64,000 nt of DNA from Sphingomonas sp. 32-66-10 (GTDB taxonomy: Bacteria > Pseudomonadota > Alphaproteobacteria > Sphingomonadales > Sphingomonadaceae): contig NCEF01000005.1 of assembly GCA_002280565.1 (NCBI GenBank), forward strand, positions 1 to 64,000, written 5' to 3'. Both the position numbers and the translations under genes were made by a program. This document shows positions 27,284 to 36,356 of the stretch, in pieces. The notes beneath the pieces were generated by a model. It was not told the origin of the DNA, did not search any database, and saw only the letters and a list, made by a program, of their open reading frames with translations. How positions within the stretch are numbered: position 1 is the stretch's first letter; every line of letters begins with the position of its first letter.

Positions 27284-27391
27284 CGTCACCCCGGCCTTGT
27301 GCCGGGGTCCACTGCGCGGCAAGTCCAACGCAAGAGCCTAACGCGCTGCGCGTGCGGCACGGTGGACCCCGGCACGGAGGCCGGGGTGACG
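27284..27391. repeat. large palindromic repeat between rsmE and ubiA
   Basis: The left arm (27284-27312) and the reverse complement of the right arm (27362-27391) match except for a 2-3 base difference: both read CGTCACCCCGGCC... GTGCCGGGGTCCAC. Each arm is itself a hairpin (CCCCGGC/GCCGGGG). The centre of about 49 bases is unique. It leaves only about 30 bases before rsmE and 8 before ubiA. Confidence 0.88.
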
Positions 27392-27399
27392 GAGGAATT

Positions 27400-28317
27400 T
27401 TGGCGAGCGACCCGAACATCGTCCCCGATACCGAGCACCGCGGCCTGATGGCGCTGCTCCCCGCCGCAGCGCGCCCCTATGCCCTGCTCGCCCGGTTCGA
27501 CCGGCCGATCGGCTGGTGGCTGATGTTCTGGCCCGGCGCCTGGGCGATCGCGCTGTCCGGTGGCGCGGTCGAGCGCTGGGATCTGATCCTGTGGTTCCTG
27601 CTCGGCAGCATCGCGATGCGCGGCGCGGGCTGCGTCTATAACGACATCGTCGACCGCGACCTCGACCGACAGGTGGCGCGGACCCGCAGCCGCCCGCTGG
27701 CAAGCGGCGCGGTCAGCCTGAAGGCGGCGTGGCTGTGGCTCGGCTTTCTGTGCCTGATCGGCCTCGTCGTGCTGGTTCAGCTCAACCCCTTCGCCGCCGG
27801 GATCGCGGTCGCCAGCCTCGCGCTGGTCGCCGCCTATCCCTTCATGAAGCGGATCACCTGGTGGCCTCAGGCATGGCTGGGCCTCGTCTTCTCCTGGGCC
27901 GCCCTGGTCGGCTGGGCGGCGATCACGCGCGAACTCCCTTTGCCCGGCCTGCTGCTCTATGCCGGATGCATCGTCTGGGTGATCGGATACGACACCATCT
28001 ACGCGCTGCAGGATGTCGAGGATGACGCGCTGGTGGGCGTCCGCTCGTCCGCCCGCCGCCTTGGCAACAACGTAAAGGTCGGAGTCGCGCTCTTCTACGC
28101 CCTCGCCCTCGCGCTGTGGGGCGCCGCCTTGTGGCAGGTCCGCCCCGACCCGCTCGTCCTTGCCGCGCTTGCCCCGATGGCGCTGCACCTTGTCTGGCAA
28201 GTCGTCACGCTGGCTCCAACAGACGGCGCCAACGCGCTCCACCGCTTCCGCTCGAACCGCAATGCCGGGCTGCTGATGTTCGCCGCCTGTTTCGTCGTGG
28301 GGACCACTGCCTTTTGA
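27400..28317 (+). CDS. ubiA: 4-hydroxybenzoate polyprenyltransferase
   Basis: The 305-residue membrane protein has both prenyl-diphosphate motifs, NDIVDRDLDRQVARTRSRPL and YALQDVEDDALVGVRS, and about nine helices. It attaches the polyprenyl tail to 4-hydroxybenzoate in ubiquinone synthesis. The start is taken as TTG at 27400 because GGAGGAAT stands directly before it; the next ATG (27447) lacks such a site. The Shine-Dalgarno site touches the end of the palindromic repeat. Confidence 0.93.
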   Translation: MASDPNIVPDTEHRGLMALLPAAARPYALLARFDRPIGWWLMFWPGAWAIALSGGAVERWDLILWFLLGSIAMRGAGCVYNDIVDRDLDRQVARTRSRPLASGAVSLKAAWLWLGFLCLIGLVVLVQLNPFAAGIAVASLALVAAYPFMKRITWWPQAWLGLVFSWAALVGWAAITRELPLPGLLLYAGCIVWVIGYDTIYALQDVEDDALVGVRSSARRLGNNVKVGVALFYALALALWGAALWQVRPDPLVLAALAPMALHLVWQVVTLAPTDGANALHRFRSNRNAGLLMFAACFVVGTTAF

Positions 28318-28348
28318 CCTTCGCCCCCGCACTTCCTAGATCGCGTCG

Positions 28349-29695
28349 ATGTTGACCCCCGATCAAGCCCGTGACCGCGTCCACGACGCCATTGCCCGCG
28401 CCACCCGCGCCGGTGCCGACGCCGCCGATGCGATGCTCTCCGCCGGCGAATCGCTGTCGGTCTCGGTCCGGCTCGACGCGCTCGAGGATGTTGATCGGGC
28501 CGAGCATCTCGAACTCGGCCTGCGCGTCTTTTGCGGCCAGCGCTCGGCGAGCATCTCCACCACCGACCTGACCCCCGCCGCGCTCGACATCCTGGCCGAA
28601 CGCGCCGTGGCGATGGCGCGCGAAGCCCCCGAGGACGAATGGGCCGGCCTCGCCCCGGTCGAGCGGCTGATGCATGGCAATGTGCCGCAGCTCGACCTCG
28701 ACGATGGCACATTGGGCGATCCCGCCGCCCTCAAGGAAAGCGCGCTCATCGCCGAGCGCGCCGCCCGCGCCGTCCCCGGCGTCACCAACAGCGAAGGCGC
28801 AGGTGCCAGCGCCAGCCGCAGCATCTGGGCGCTCGCCACCAGCCACGGTTTTGCCGGCGCCTATGCGTCGTCGAACCACAGCATCTCGGCCAGCGTGCTC
28901 GCGGGCGACGCCGGCGCGATGGAGCGCGATTACGACTATCACAGCGCCCGCCACGCCGCCCGACTCGATTCCGCCGAAGTTATCGGCCGCCGTGCCGGCG
29001 AGCGCGCCGTCGCCCGCGTCGGCGCCGGTCGCGTTCGCGGCGGCGCGATGCCGATCGTCCTCGATCCCCGCGTCGGATCCAGCCTGCTCGGCCATCTGAG
29101 CGGCGCAATCTCGGGCAGCGCGATCACCCGCAAGACCAGCTTCCTGCTCGAATCGATGGGCACCCGCATCTTCGCACCCGGCATCGACATCATCGACGAC
29201 CCGCACCGCCCCCACGGCCTGCGCTCGCGCCCGTTCGATGGCGAAGGGCTGCCGGTGTCGCCGATGCAGCTGGTCGCCGACGGGATGCTCGAAACCTGGC
29301 TGCTCGACAGCGCCGCCGCGCGTCAGCTCGGCCTTGAACCCACCGGCCATGCCGTGCGCGGCGTCGGCGGCGCGCCGAGCGTGGGCCCAAGCAACCTTTA
29401 CCTCGCCAATGGCAAGACCCCGGTAGCGTCGCTGATCGCCGACATCGACTATGGCGTCTATGTCACCGAGCTGATCGGTCAGGGGATCAACCTCGTCACC
29501 GGCGACTATAGCCGTGGCGCGGCGGGTTATCTGATCGAGGGTGGTGTCATCACCACGCCGGTCAGCGAGTTCACTGTCGCGGGCACGCTGCAATCGATGT
29601 TCCGCGAACTGGTCCCGGCCAACGACCTGAACTTCCGCTATGGCATCAACGTGCCGACGCTGCGGATCGACGGGATGACGGTGGCCAGTGGCTGA
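28349..29695 (+). CDS. pmbA: PmbA/TldE-family metalloprotease subunit
   Basis: The 448-residue protein matches PmbA/TldE: SVSVRLDALEDVDRAEHLEL near the start, GLRVFCGQRSAS, and the C-terminal GVGGAPSVGPSNLYLANG and GINLVTGDYSRGAAGYLIEGG. With TldD it forms a protease that matures modified peptides and degrades some antitoxins. TldD is not in this window. It overlaps the next gene by 8 bases. Confidence 0.94.
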   Translation: MLTPDQARDRVHDAIARATRAGADAADAMLSAGESLSVSVRLDALEDVDRAEHLELGLRVFCGQRSASISTTDLTPAALDILAERAVAMAREAPEDEWAGLAPVERLMHGNVPQLDLDDGTLGDPAALKESALIAERAARAVPGVTNSEGAGASASRSIWALATSHGFAGAYASSNHSISASVLAGDAGAMERDYDYHSARHAARLDSAEVIGRRAGERAVARVGAGRVRGGAMPIVLDPRVGSSLLGHLSGAISGSAITRKTSFLLESMGTRIFAPGIDIIDDPHRPHGLRSRPFDGEGLPVSPMQLVADGMLETWLLDSAAARQLGLEPTGHAVRGVGGAPSVGPSNLYLANGKTPVASLIADIDYGVYVTELIGQGINLVTGDYSRGAAGYLIEGGVITTPVSEFTVAGTLQSMFRELVPANDLNFRYGINVPTLRIDGMTVASG

Positions 29696-30476
29696 CGATC
29701 TCGCCGCCGCCGTCAGCGCCATCGCCGCCGAAGCGGGTCGGCTGGCGCTCGGCCGCTATGGCACCGATGTAGAGAAATGGGAGAAATCGCCGAATAACTT
29801 CGTGTGCGAAGTCGATCTGGCGGTCGACGAACTGCTCCGCAACCGCCTCTCCGCCCTCCTCCCCGACGCCGGCTGGCTGTCAGAGGAGACCGCCGATGAT
29901 CTCGCCCGCCTGTCCCACCGCCGCGTCTGGGTTGTCGATCCGATCGACGGTACCCGCGACTATCTGCGCCAGCGCCCCGGCTGGGCGGTGTCGGTCGCGC
30001 TGGTCGAGGATGGCCAGCCAGTGATCGGCGTCCTCGACGCCCCGGTGCGCGGCGAACATTGGCTGGCGGTGAAGGGCCAGGGCGCAATGCGGAGCGGCAC
30101 ACGGATCGCGGTGTCGGACCGCACCGACCTGACCGGCGCCCGCGTTCCCGCCGACGATCTGGCCAAGGTCGATCGCCATCTGGTCAGGGTCGATAAACCC
30201 AATTCGATCGCGCTTCGCATGGCAATGGTCGCGGCGGGTGAGGCCGACCTGCTCGCTACCTTCCGCTGGGGCGCCGACTGGGACATCGCCGCCGCCGTGC
30301 TGATCGCGCGTGAGGCCGGCGCAAAAGTCACCGACGCCTTGGGCAAGAAAATCCGCTTCAACACCCCGCGCGGCGAAAGCTTCGGCCTGCTCGCCACCAC
30401 CCCCGCCATCCACGCCGCCGCCGCCGACCACTTGCGCCCACGGGCGGTGGAGGCTTTGGGCAAACCTATCCGCTAA
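29688..30476 (+). CDS. cysQ: inositol monophosphatase-family phosphatase, probably CysQ
   Basis: The 262-residue protein has the family metal motifs LSEETADD, VDPIDGTRDY and WGADWDIAAAV. It is expected to hydrolyse 3'-phosphoadenosine 5'-phosphate or a related compound. The GTG start overlaps pmbA by 8 bases, so the two are likely one operon, a common alphaproteobacterial order. The exact substrate (PAP or inositol phosphate) is not decided by the motifs. Its end overlaps the convergent gene by 11 bases. Confidence 0.88.
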   Translation: MADDLAAAVSAIAAEAGRLALGRYGTDVEKWEKSPNNFVCEVDLAVDELLRNRLSALLPDAGWLSEETADDLARLSHRRVWVVDPIDGTRDYLRQRPGWAVSVALVEDGQPVIGVLDAPVRGEHWLAVKGQGAMRSGTRIAVSDRTDLTGARVPADDLAKVDRHLVRVDKPNSIALRMAMVAAGEADLLATFRWGADWDIAAAVLIAREAGAKVTDALGKKIRFNTPRGESFGLLATTPAIHAAAADHLRPRAVEALGKPIR

Positions 30477-31179
30477 CCTCATCGTCCCCGCGATAGCGGA
30501 TCTGGAGATACCGCCCGCGCGTCGCCAGCGCGTCGAGATCGCCCTGCGCCAGCTGCGCCGACATCTGCGCGATTTCCTGATCGATCAGGGCGAGCCCGTC
30601 GACCAGCTGCTTGTCCGGCGACTGACCGAAGCGGTCGACACGGCGCAGATTTTCGGGAACCCGCTGATAGCCCTTGATCAACTCCGGCAACTGCTCGCCG
30701 ACGAGCTTGCGCACTTCCGCCGCCGCCGGCTCCGCCTCGTTCAGCGCCTTGAGCTGTCCGGCCAGCACATCGAGCTTGACCCCGATCCCGTCAACCAGCG
30801 GCATCGCCACCCCCGGCAGGCTCGGGCGCTGGCGGTCCAGCCATTCCTCGGTCTGCAGCGGCAGCGATGCCAGCGCCACCTCGCCGAACCGCTCGGGGAT
30901 TGCTTCCCGGCTGGTTGGCATCAACCCGAAGAACAGGGTCGCTGCGATCAGCGCCGCCATCACCAGCAGCGCGCCGCCCATGCCGAGCGGGATGAACAAG
31001 CCAACCACCATCGCCCCGACCAGGATTGCGCCGTCGGCTGCAGCGATGCGCCCGATACGCCCGAGAATCTCGGCTTCCCGGCGCTTTTTCGCGCGTGAAC
31101 TCAGCGTCGTATAACGCTCGCGCGAGCGGTTGAGGACTTCGCTCGCGCGGTCAATCTGGCGGTCAATCTCGGTCGGCAC
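30466..31179 (-). CDS. XpaC-like membrane protein paired with TelA
   Basis: The 237-residue protein has a basic N-terminus (about 1-40, heptad-like), two membrane helices (about 50-90) and a helical C-terminal domain (LDVLAGQLKALNEAE, QLPELIKGYQRVP). This layout and its position just after telA resemble the XpaC/TelA pairs seen in Gram-positives and proteobacteria. The match to XpaC is by layout, so the name is tentative. The function of such pairs is linked to tolerance of toxic anions and of cell-envelope antimicrobials. Confidence 0.65.
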   Translation of the reverse strand: MPTEIDRQIDRASEVLNRSRERYTTLSSRAKKRREAEILGRIGRIAAADGAILVGAMVVGLFIPLGMGGALLVMAALIAATLFFGLMPTSREAIPERFGEVALASLPLQTEEWLDRQRPSLPGVAMPLVDGIGVKLDVLAGQLKALNEAEPAAAEVRKLVGEQLPELIKGYQRVPENLRRVDRFGQSPDKQLVDGLALIDQEIAQMSAQLAQGDLDALATRGRYLQIRYRGDDEVSG

Positions 31180-31185
31180 GGGGGT

Positions 31186-32388
31186 TTACAGAGCCTCCAG
31201 CTTGAATGTCTCGGTGCTGCCCGACACCTGGTTCTGCGCCGCGCCCTCGGCTCGGGCGATATAGCCTTTGGACTTTTCGACCTCGCTCGACAGCACGTTG
31301 ACCGTGGTCTTCATGTTATCGAGCGCCTTGACCTTGAACGTGTCGATCGCGTCCATCGTGTCATAGATATTCTGGAACGCGCGCTGCAGCGTTTCGATCG
31401 GGATCGTCGCGGACGCCGCCTGTTCGTGGATGCGGCCGGTATTGTCCTTGAGCAGCTTGCCGGTCGAGTCGATGATGTTGGCGGTGGTGGTGTTGAGCGC
31501 GGTGATCTGGTCGAGCACCAGCCGCTGTGCGGTCAGCGCCTGCGCCACCGTCACCGCGGTGCGCAGCGCGCCGACGGTGGTGGTGCTGGCGCGATCGACG
31601 CCCTTCACCAGCTCGACATTGTTCTTCTTCACCAGATCGAGCGCGAGATAGCCCTGCACGGTGACCGCCATCTGGGTCAGCAGGTCCTGGGTACGCTGGC
31701 GGGTGTAGAACAAAGCGGTCTCGCGGATCGCCTTGGCCTTGGCCGGGTCGCTATGGTCCAGCTCGTTCGCCTTGTCCTCAAGCCGCTGATCCATCTCCTT
31801 GGAGATGTAGATCATCTGCTCGAGCCGCCCCATCGCCGCCCACAGATTCTGCCGCTCGACGTCGATCGCGGCATTGTCCATCAACAGCTCGTCCTTGCCC
31901 GACTGCAGGCTCTTGAGGATCGCCGCGATATGGCCCTGGCTCGACTTGTAGCTGTCGAAATAATTGCGCAGCGAATTGCCGAACGGGATGATGCCGAACA
32001 GCTTCTTGCGCTGGGTCAGGCTGCCCTTCTTGCCGGGATCGAGATCCTCGACCACGCGGCGCAGCTCGGCCAGGTCCTTGCCGACGCCGACATCCTTGTC
32101 CATCGCGCGGACCGGGCGGTCGAGGAAGCGGTTGGACTGGCCCGCCGCGTCGCGGATTTCCTTCGATCCCATCGCGGTGATCGCGTCGACGCGCTTGCCG
32201 AACTCGGGCGAGTTCACGTCCTGCGCGACCAGGTCGTCGATGAAACTCTCGACGCGGGTCACCAGTTCGCCCTTCTTGCCCTCATCCACCGGAACAAGGC
32301 CGGCCATTTTCTCGATCGGGCGTTCCTTCAACGGCTCGGGCGCGGTCAGCACCAGATCGTCGGTCTTTTCGGCAGTCTCGGTCGACAT
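31186..32388 (-). CDS. telA: TelA-family toxic anion resistance protein
   Basis: The 400-residue protein matches TelA: a long helical, soluble protein with SLRNYFDSYKSSQGHIAAIL, LQSGKDELLMDNAAID and LTQMAVTVQGYLALDLVKKN. The family is linked to tellurite and some antibiotic tolerance; the molecular role is unknown. The ATG at 32388 is preceded by GGAGGG; an upstream ATG would add 28 residues that look like 5' leader. It is probably co-transcribed with the XpaC-like gene 6 bases downstream. Confidence 0.9.
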   Translation of the reverse strand: MSTETAEKTDDLVLTAPEPLKERPIEKMAGLVPVDEGKKGELVTRVESFIDDLVAQDVNSPEFGKRVDAITAMGSKEIRDAAGQSNRFLDRPVRAMDKDVGVGKDLAELRRVVEDLDPGKKGSLTQRKKLFGIIPFGNSLRNYFDSYKSSQGHIAAILKSLQSGKDELLMDNAAIDVERQNLWAAMGRLEQMIYISKEMDQRLEDKANELDHSDPAKAKAIRETALFYTRQRTQDLLTQMAVTVQGYLALDLVKKNNVELVKGVDRASTTTVGALRTAVTVAQALTAQRLVLDQITALNTTTANIIDSTGKLLKDNTGRIHEQAASATIPIETLQRAFQNIYDTMDAIDTFKVKALDNMKTTVNVLSSEVEKSKGYIARAEGAAQNQVSGSTETFKLEAL

Positions 32389-32544
32389 CCCATCCCTCCA
32401 GCGGTTCTCCCCTAGATGAACGGGAACCGCGTTGCCTTCAAGTGTATCGCAAATATAATACACTCTGGTCATGGTGCAACCGACTGCATATGTCAGTGGT
32501 TGGCGATACGCGGGCTGTTAACATATCGGCGCTAGGGAGGACTG

Positions 32545-32712
32545 ATGGAACGCAGGCTCAGGATGATGATCGCCGGTTCGATCGCAGTATGGGTGCCGGT
32601 GGCTTCGGCCTCCGATTCGCGCCCTGCCGCCGTCGATGCGGGGAAACTCTATCGCCTGAAGGCCCAGCCTGCGACGAAAGCGCCTCCGATCATGGAGGAT
32701 CATGCGCGCTAA
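32545..32712 (+). CDS. 55-residue exported peptide, overlapping the next gene
   Basis: An ATG at 32545 preceded by AGGGAGG (5 bases away) opens a 55-codon frame ending in TAA at 32710-32712. The start ERRLRMMIAGSIAVWVPVAS plus A then SDSRP is a good signal peptide with a likely cut after ASA. The mature part is about 30 residues and basic (KLYRLKAQPATKAP). It overlaps the start of the next gene by 11 bases, which points to coupling. No homologue is known to me. Confidence 0.6.
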   Translation: MERRLRMMIAGSIAVWVPVASASDSRPAAVDAGKLYRLKAQPATKAPPIMEDHAR

Positions 32713-33646
32713 TCTGGTCGCGGCCCTGTTCGCCGCTCTCGTCGTTCCTGCCGCTGCAACCCCGGCGGACCTCTGCCAGCAAACCTACGGCCAACGCGCC
32801 TGCAAGGGCACCGCACTCGCCCCGCTCCGCACCGAGCTGGCGCACAAATTCGCAGCCGTGATAGCGCTCGGCAACCGCACCGCGACCTGGCAAGCGCGTC
32901 ACGATGCCGTTCTGCGCGAGATTCGCGCCGCACTGAACTATGACGGCAAGCCGATGGACGATGTCGAGCTGGAGCAGACGTTCCGCTCCGCGATCGCGGA
33001 CTATGACAAGGCGCTGGAACAGGCACAGGGCGTGCGCACGATGATCAAGACGCCATCGGCGCGCAGCCAGACCTGCATGGCGAAATGGCTCGACCGGGGC
33101 TGCGGAGTGACCGCGTCGGGCATCCTGTGGCGCAAGGACGGCCAGCCGGTCCATTGGCAGATGATGGATGGCGCGTCGGGCGAAGACGGCATCGGCGCGG
33201 GCATCGTGCTGTGGGCCGAAAGCGGGCATGGTACCGCCAAGCTGATCGGATGGTCGTTCGACGGCGTCGTCTACGAACCGCCCCGCATGACGCAGGACGG
33301 CATGATCTGGGTGCCGGGACGCGTGGCCGGAACGGGCAATGGCAATGCCGACCTGTTGTTCAAATGGGATGAGGCCAGCAAGAGCTGGCAGGATATCGAG
33401 CTCGAAAGCTGGCGCGACGCACTGCCCGGCAAACTGCCCAAGGGCTTCGGCATCTGGAAGGGCGTGGACTATGATTTCGAAGGGCTCGCCGCGAGCAGCA
33501 AGCTGTGGCGCGACAAGGACGCCAATTGCTGCCCCAGCGGTGGCGAAGCGCTGCTTGAGTTCGCGATCGAAGGGCGGCGTCTCATGTTGCGAGAGGCCCG
33601 CACCGATATTGTCGAGAAATGGGCACGCCCTGCCAAACCGCAGTGA
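32702..33646 (+). CDS. exported protein of unknown function
   Basis: The 314-residue protein has a signal peptide (RANLVAALFAALVVPAAA) and a DUF1311/LprI-like N-terminal stretch (about 20-110) with cysteines in DLCQQTYGQRACKG. The C-terminal part (from about 120) is rich in Trp and Gly and has a CCPSGGEALLEF motif close to the end, resembling the repeats of beta-rich lectin-like folds. I do not recognise the family. It overlaps the 55-residue gene and lies upstream of the H-NOX gene with a 110-base gap. Confidence 0.55.
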   Translation: MRANLVAALFAALVVPAAATPADLCQQTYGQRACKGTALAPLRTELAHKFAAVIALGNRTATWQARHDAVLREIRAALNYDGKPMDDVELEQTFRSAIADYDKALEQAQGVRTMIKTPSARSQTCMAKWLDRGCGVTASGILWRKDGQPVHWQMMDGASGEDGIGAGIVLWAESGHGTAKLIGWSFDGVVYEPPRMTQDGMIWVPGRVAGTGNGNADLLFKWDEASKSWQDIELESWRDALPGKLPKGFGIWKGVDYDFEGLAASSKLWRDKDANCCPSGGEALLEFAIEGRRLMLREARTDIVEKWARPAKPQ

Positions 33647-33756
33647 CCCGGGTATCAAAATGAGTAATCCGGCGCGCCACTGAATCCCTACGCAGTCGCA
33701 TTTTACACATTTCTTTACGGGCTTTCCCCCAAGTTCCAGCTGGGCGGAGGGACGGC

Positions 33757-34293
33757 ATGAAAGGCGTGATTTTCAATATCCTCGAACAGGTAGTCGTCGA
33801 ACAACTCGGCGATGGAACCTGGGACGATCTGCTTGATGCGACGGGCCTCGACGGGGTGTACACGTCGCTGGGAAGCTATCCGGATAGCGAGGTCATGGCG
33901 CTGGTCGACGCGGCATCGGGTGCGCTCGACAAGACGCCGGCAGACATCCTGCGCTGGTTCGGGGCGCAGGCGATCCCGCGTTTAGCCGAAAAATATCCCG
34001 CATTCTTCGACAACCAGCCCGATGCGCGCAATTTCCTGCTCAGCGTCAACGGTATCATCCATCCCGAGGTGCGCAAGCTCTATTCAGGCGCCGGATGCCC
34101 GCACTTCCAATTCAAGGAGCAGGCCGGCGAACTGTTGATCGGCTATAATTCGCCCCGCAAATTGTGCGCGCTTGCGCACGGTTTCATCGAAGGGGGCGCC
34201 ACTTATTATGGCGAGACCGTCAGCGTGGAGCATCGCCGATGCATGCACGACGGTGCCGACGACTGTCAGCTTGCGGTCAAATGGGTGTCCTGA
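33757..34293 (+). CDS. H-NOX heme nitric-oxide-binding sensor
   Basis: The 178-residue protein starts MKGVIFNILEQVVVEQLGDG and carries the H-NOX signature set: proximal His at H102 (IHPEVRKLY), P115, and the heme-propionate motif YxSxR as Y130-S132-R134. Three cysteines (C137, C162, C170; CMHDGADDC at the end) match the zinc or redox cysteines of other bacterial H-NOX proteins. The distal Tyr of oxygen-binding types is not obvious (Ala at 140), which suggests an NO-selective sensor. The Shine-Dalgarno site GGAGGG precedes the ATG. The next gene overlaps by 13 bases. Confidence 0.88.
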   Translation: MKGVIFNILEQVVVEQLGDGTWDDLLDATGLDGVYTSLGSYPDSEVMALVDAASGALDKTPADILRWFGAQAIPRLAEKYPAFFDNQPDARNFLLSVNGIIHPEVRKLYSGAGCPHFQFKEQAGELLIGYNSPRKLCALAHGFIEGGATYYGETVSVEHRRCMHDGADDCQLAVKWVS

Positions 34294-36287
34294 ACTCCGC
34301 CAGTTTCGACGTTTCCGATGCGATCGATTTGGCGCAGGAACTCGCGCGCGCGCAGCGTGCGCTCCGGCGCGAACGGGCGGCGCGCGATGAGGCAGAGACA
34401 ATCGCCGAGAAGGGGCTGCGTGATCTCTATCTTGCGCAGCAGCGCGCCGGGTTGCTTCAACGCATTGCCACGGTCGCCAATCAATCGTCGGCAGTGCGCG
34501 AAGCGCTCGATTTTGCGCTTGTCGAGCTCTGCGAATTTACTGAATCCGCTTTCGGCAACGTCTATCTGACCGCATCGGATGGCGAATCGATGGTGCCAGC
34601 CGGAATCTGGTATTCCTCCGAACCCGAAGACCTTGCCGAATTCATCGGCTTCTCACTCAACCATAGCTTCGCAAAGGGCGAGGGTCTGCCCGGCCGGGTG
34701 CTCGCCGATCTGCGCCCGCACTGGTTGTACGACCTGCGCAATGCGACCAACTTCCCCCGGCGTGACGCCGCGCGGGCGACGGGTCTGAACTGCGCCTTCG
34801 CCTTTCCGGTCATGGTCGGCAACCGGATCGAGGCCGTGATCGAGTTCTTCGCCCGCGACAATCGCGACGCAGACCCAGTGCTGCTCGATCTGACCGCCCA
34901 GATCGGCACCCAGTTGGGCCGCGTGATCGAACGAGACCGGTTCAACGCCAAGCTCATCTTCGATGCGCTTCACGACCCGTTGACCGGTCTTCCCAACCGT
35001 GCGTTGTTCATGGATCGCGTCGAGCAGGCGCTGCGCCGTTGCGAACGGCATCCCGACCAGGGCGTCGCCGTTCTGTTCATCGATCTGGACGGCTTCAAAT
35101 ATGTCAACGACAGCGTCGGCCATTATGCCGGCGACGCGATCCTGTGCACAACCGCGGACCGGTTTCGCGAAGCGCTCGGAACGGCGCTGGGTGACACGCG
35201 CGCGAGCGCCCAATGGACGCTGGCGCGGCTGGGCGGGGATGAATTCACCGTCGTGCTCGACGATTTCGATGACGCGGGCCTGCCGCTCCGCATCGCATCG
35301 GCGCTGCTGAACGCGGCGTCGCTGCCGCATGAGGTTGAAGGCACCGAAGTGGTCGGCGGTGCCAGCATCGGCATCGCTGCGGCAACCAGCCCCGCAACGA
35401 CGCCGATGGAGCTCTTACGCAACGCCGACACCGCCATGTACGCGGCCAAGGCGCGCGGCCGTGGGCAGGCCGCGTTGTTCGACGACGCGTTACGGACGCG
35501 CGCACTCAACCGACTGCATATCGAAAATGGCCTGCGCCGGGCGCTGCAACGCGGTGAATTCCGTCTGTTCTTTCAGCCCATTGTCGACATGGAAAGCGAT
35601 GCGCTTGTCGGGTTCGAAGCGCTACTGCGGTGGGAGCGCCAACGCGGCGAGATCGTGTCGCCAGCCGAGTTTATCGAGGTCGCCGAGGAGACCGGCCTGA
35701 TCGTCGCGATTGGCGAATGGGCACTGAACGAGGCATGTCTCGCCGCATCGCGGTGGCACCGGCGCTTCCCCGGGCGCTCGCTGACGATGAGCGTCAATGT
35801 CTCGCCGCGGCAATTCGCCCAGCCGGGCTTTGCGAACATCGTGCGGGCCGCAATCGCGGCGAGTGGAATTGCCCCCGCAACGCTCGCGCTCGAAATCACC
35901 GAAAGCATCGCCATCGCGCAGCCCGAACGCGCGATCCGCGTGATGCGCGATCTGGCGGATATCGGGGTCAAGATCAGCCTCGATGACTTCGGAACCGGCT
36001 ATTCCTCGCTCGGCAACCTTCACCGCTATCCGTTCAACACGCTCAAGCTCGACCGGTCGTTCATCGTCGGAATGAGCGCGGTAGACCGGCGTAAGGGCGT
36101 CGGCATCGTCCAGGCGGTCCTGGACCTGGCGAATACCATGGACATGACGGTCGTCGCGGAGGGCATCGAAACGGTCGGCCAGCGCAATCGGCTGCGCGAC
36201 ATGGGATGCACCTTTGCCCAGGGTTATCTCTATTCCCGGCCCGTCGATGCGGACTCTGCGGAACGATTGATTGCCGCCACCGCTTAG
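34281..36287 (+). CDS. GAF-GGDEF-EAL protein, likely H-NOX partner
   Basis: The 668-residue soluble protein has a coiled-coil start (about 10-65), a GAF domain (about 70-215), a GGDEF domain with intact RLGGDEFTVVL and an EAL domain with FEALLRW, LEITESIA, DDFGTGYSSLG and VVAEGIET. Both catalytic domains look able to work, so it could make and break c-di-GMP. The ATG at 34281 lies inside the H-NOX gene (ATGGGTGTCCTGA), so the two are coupled. In other bacteria H-NOX binding of NO changes the activity of a partner of this type; that role is inferred here. Confidence 0.9.
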   Translation: MGVLNSASFDVSDAIDLAQELARAQRALRRERAARDEAETIAEKGLRDLYLAQQRAGLLQRIATVANQSSAVREALDFALVELCEFTESAFGNVYLTASDGESMVPAGIWYSSEPEDLAEFIGFSLNHSFAKGEGLPGRVLADLRPHWLYDLRNATNFPRRDAARATGLNCAFAFPVMVGNRIEAVIEFFARDNRDADPVLLDLTAQIGTQLGRVIERDRFNAKLIFDALHDPLTGLPNRALFMDRVEQALRRCERHPDQGVAVLFIDLDGFKYVNDSVGHYAGDAILCTTADRFREALGTALGDTRASAQWTLARLGGDEFTVVLDDFDDAGLPLRIASALLNAASLPHEVEGTEVVGGASIGIAAATSPATTPMELLRNADTAMYAAKARGRGQAALFDDALRTRALNRLHIENGLRRALQRGEFRLFFQPIVDMESDALVGFEALLRWERQRGEIVSPAEFIEVAEETGLIVAIGEWALNEACLAASRWHRRFPGRSLTMSVNVSPRQFAQPGFANIVRAAIAASGIAPATLALEITESIAIAQPERAIRVMRDLADIGVKISLDDFGTGYSSLGNLHRYPFNTLKLDRSFIVGMSAVDRRKGVGIVQAVLDLANTMDMTVVAEGIETVGQRNRLRDMGCTFAQGYLYSRPVDADSAERLIAATA

Positions 36288-36356
36288 GTCTTCCCGCAGT
36301 GCGACATTTCGGCTAAGGGCGCCCGAACCGCATTTCAGCGACATCCAGGAACTCGT

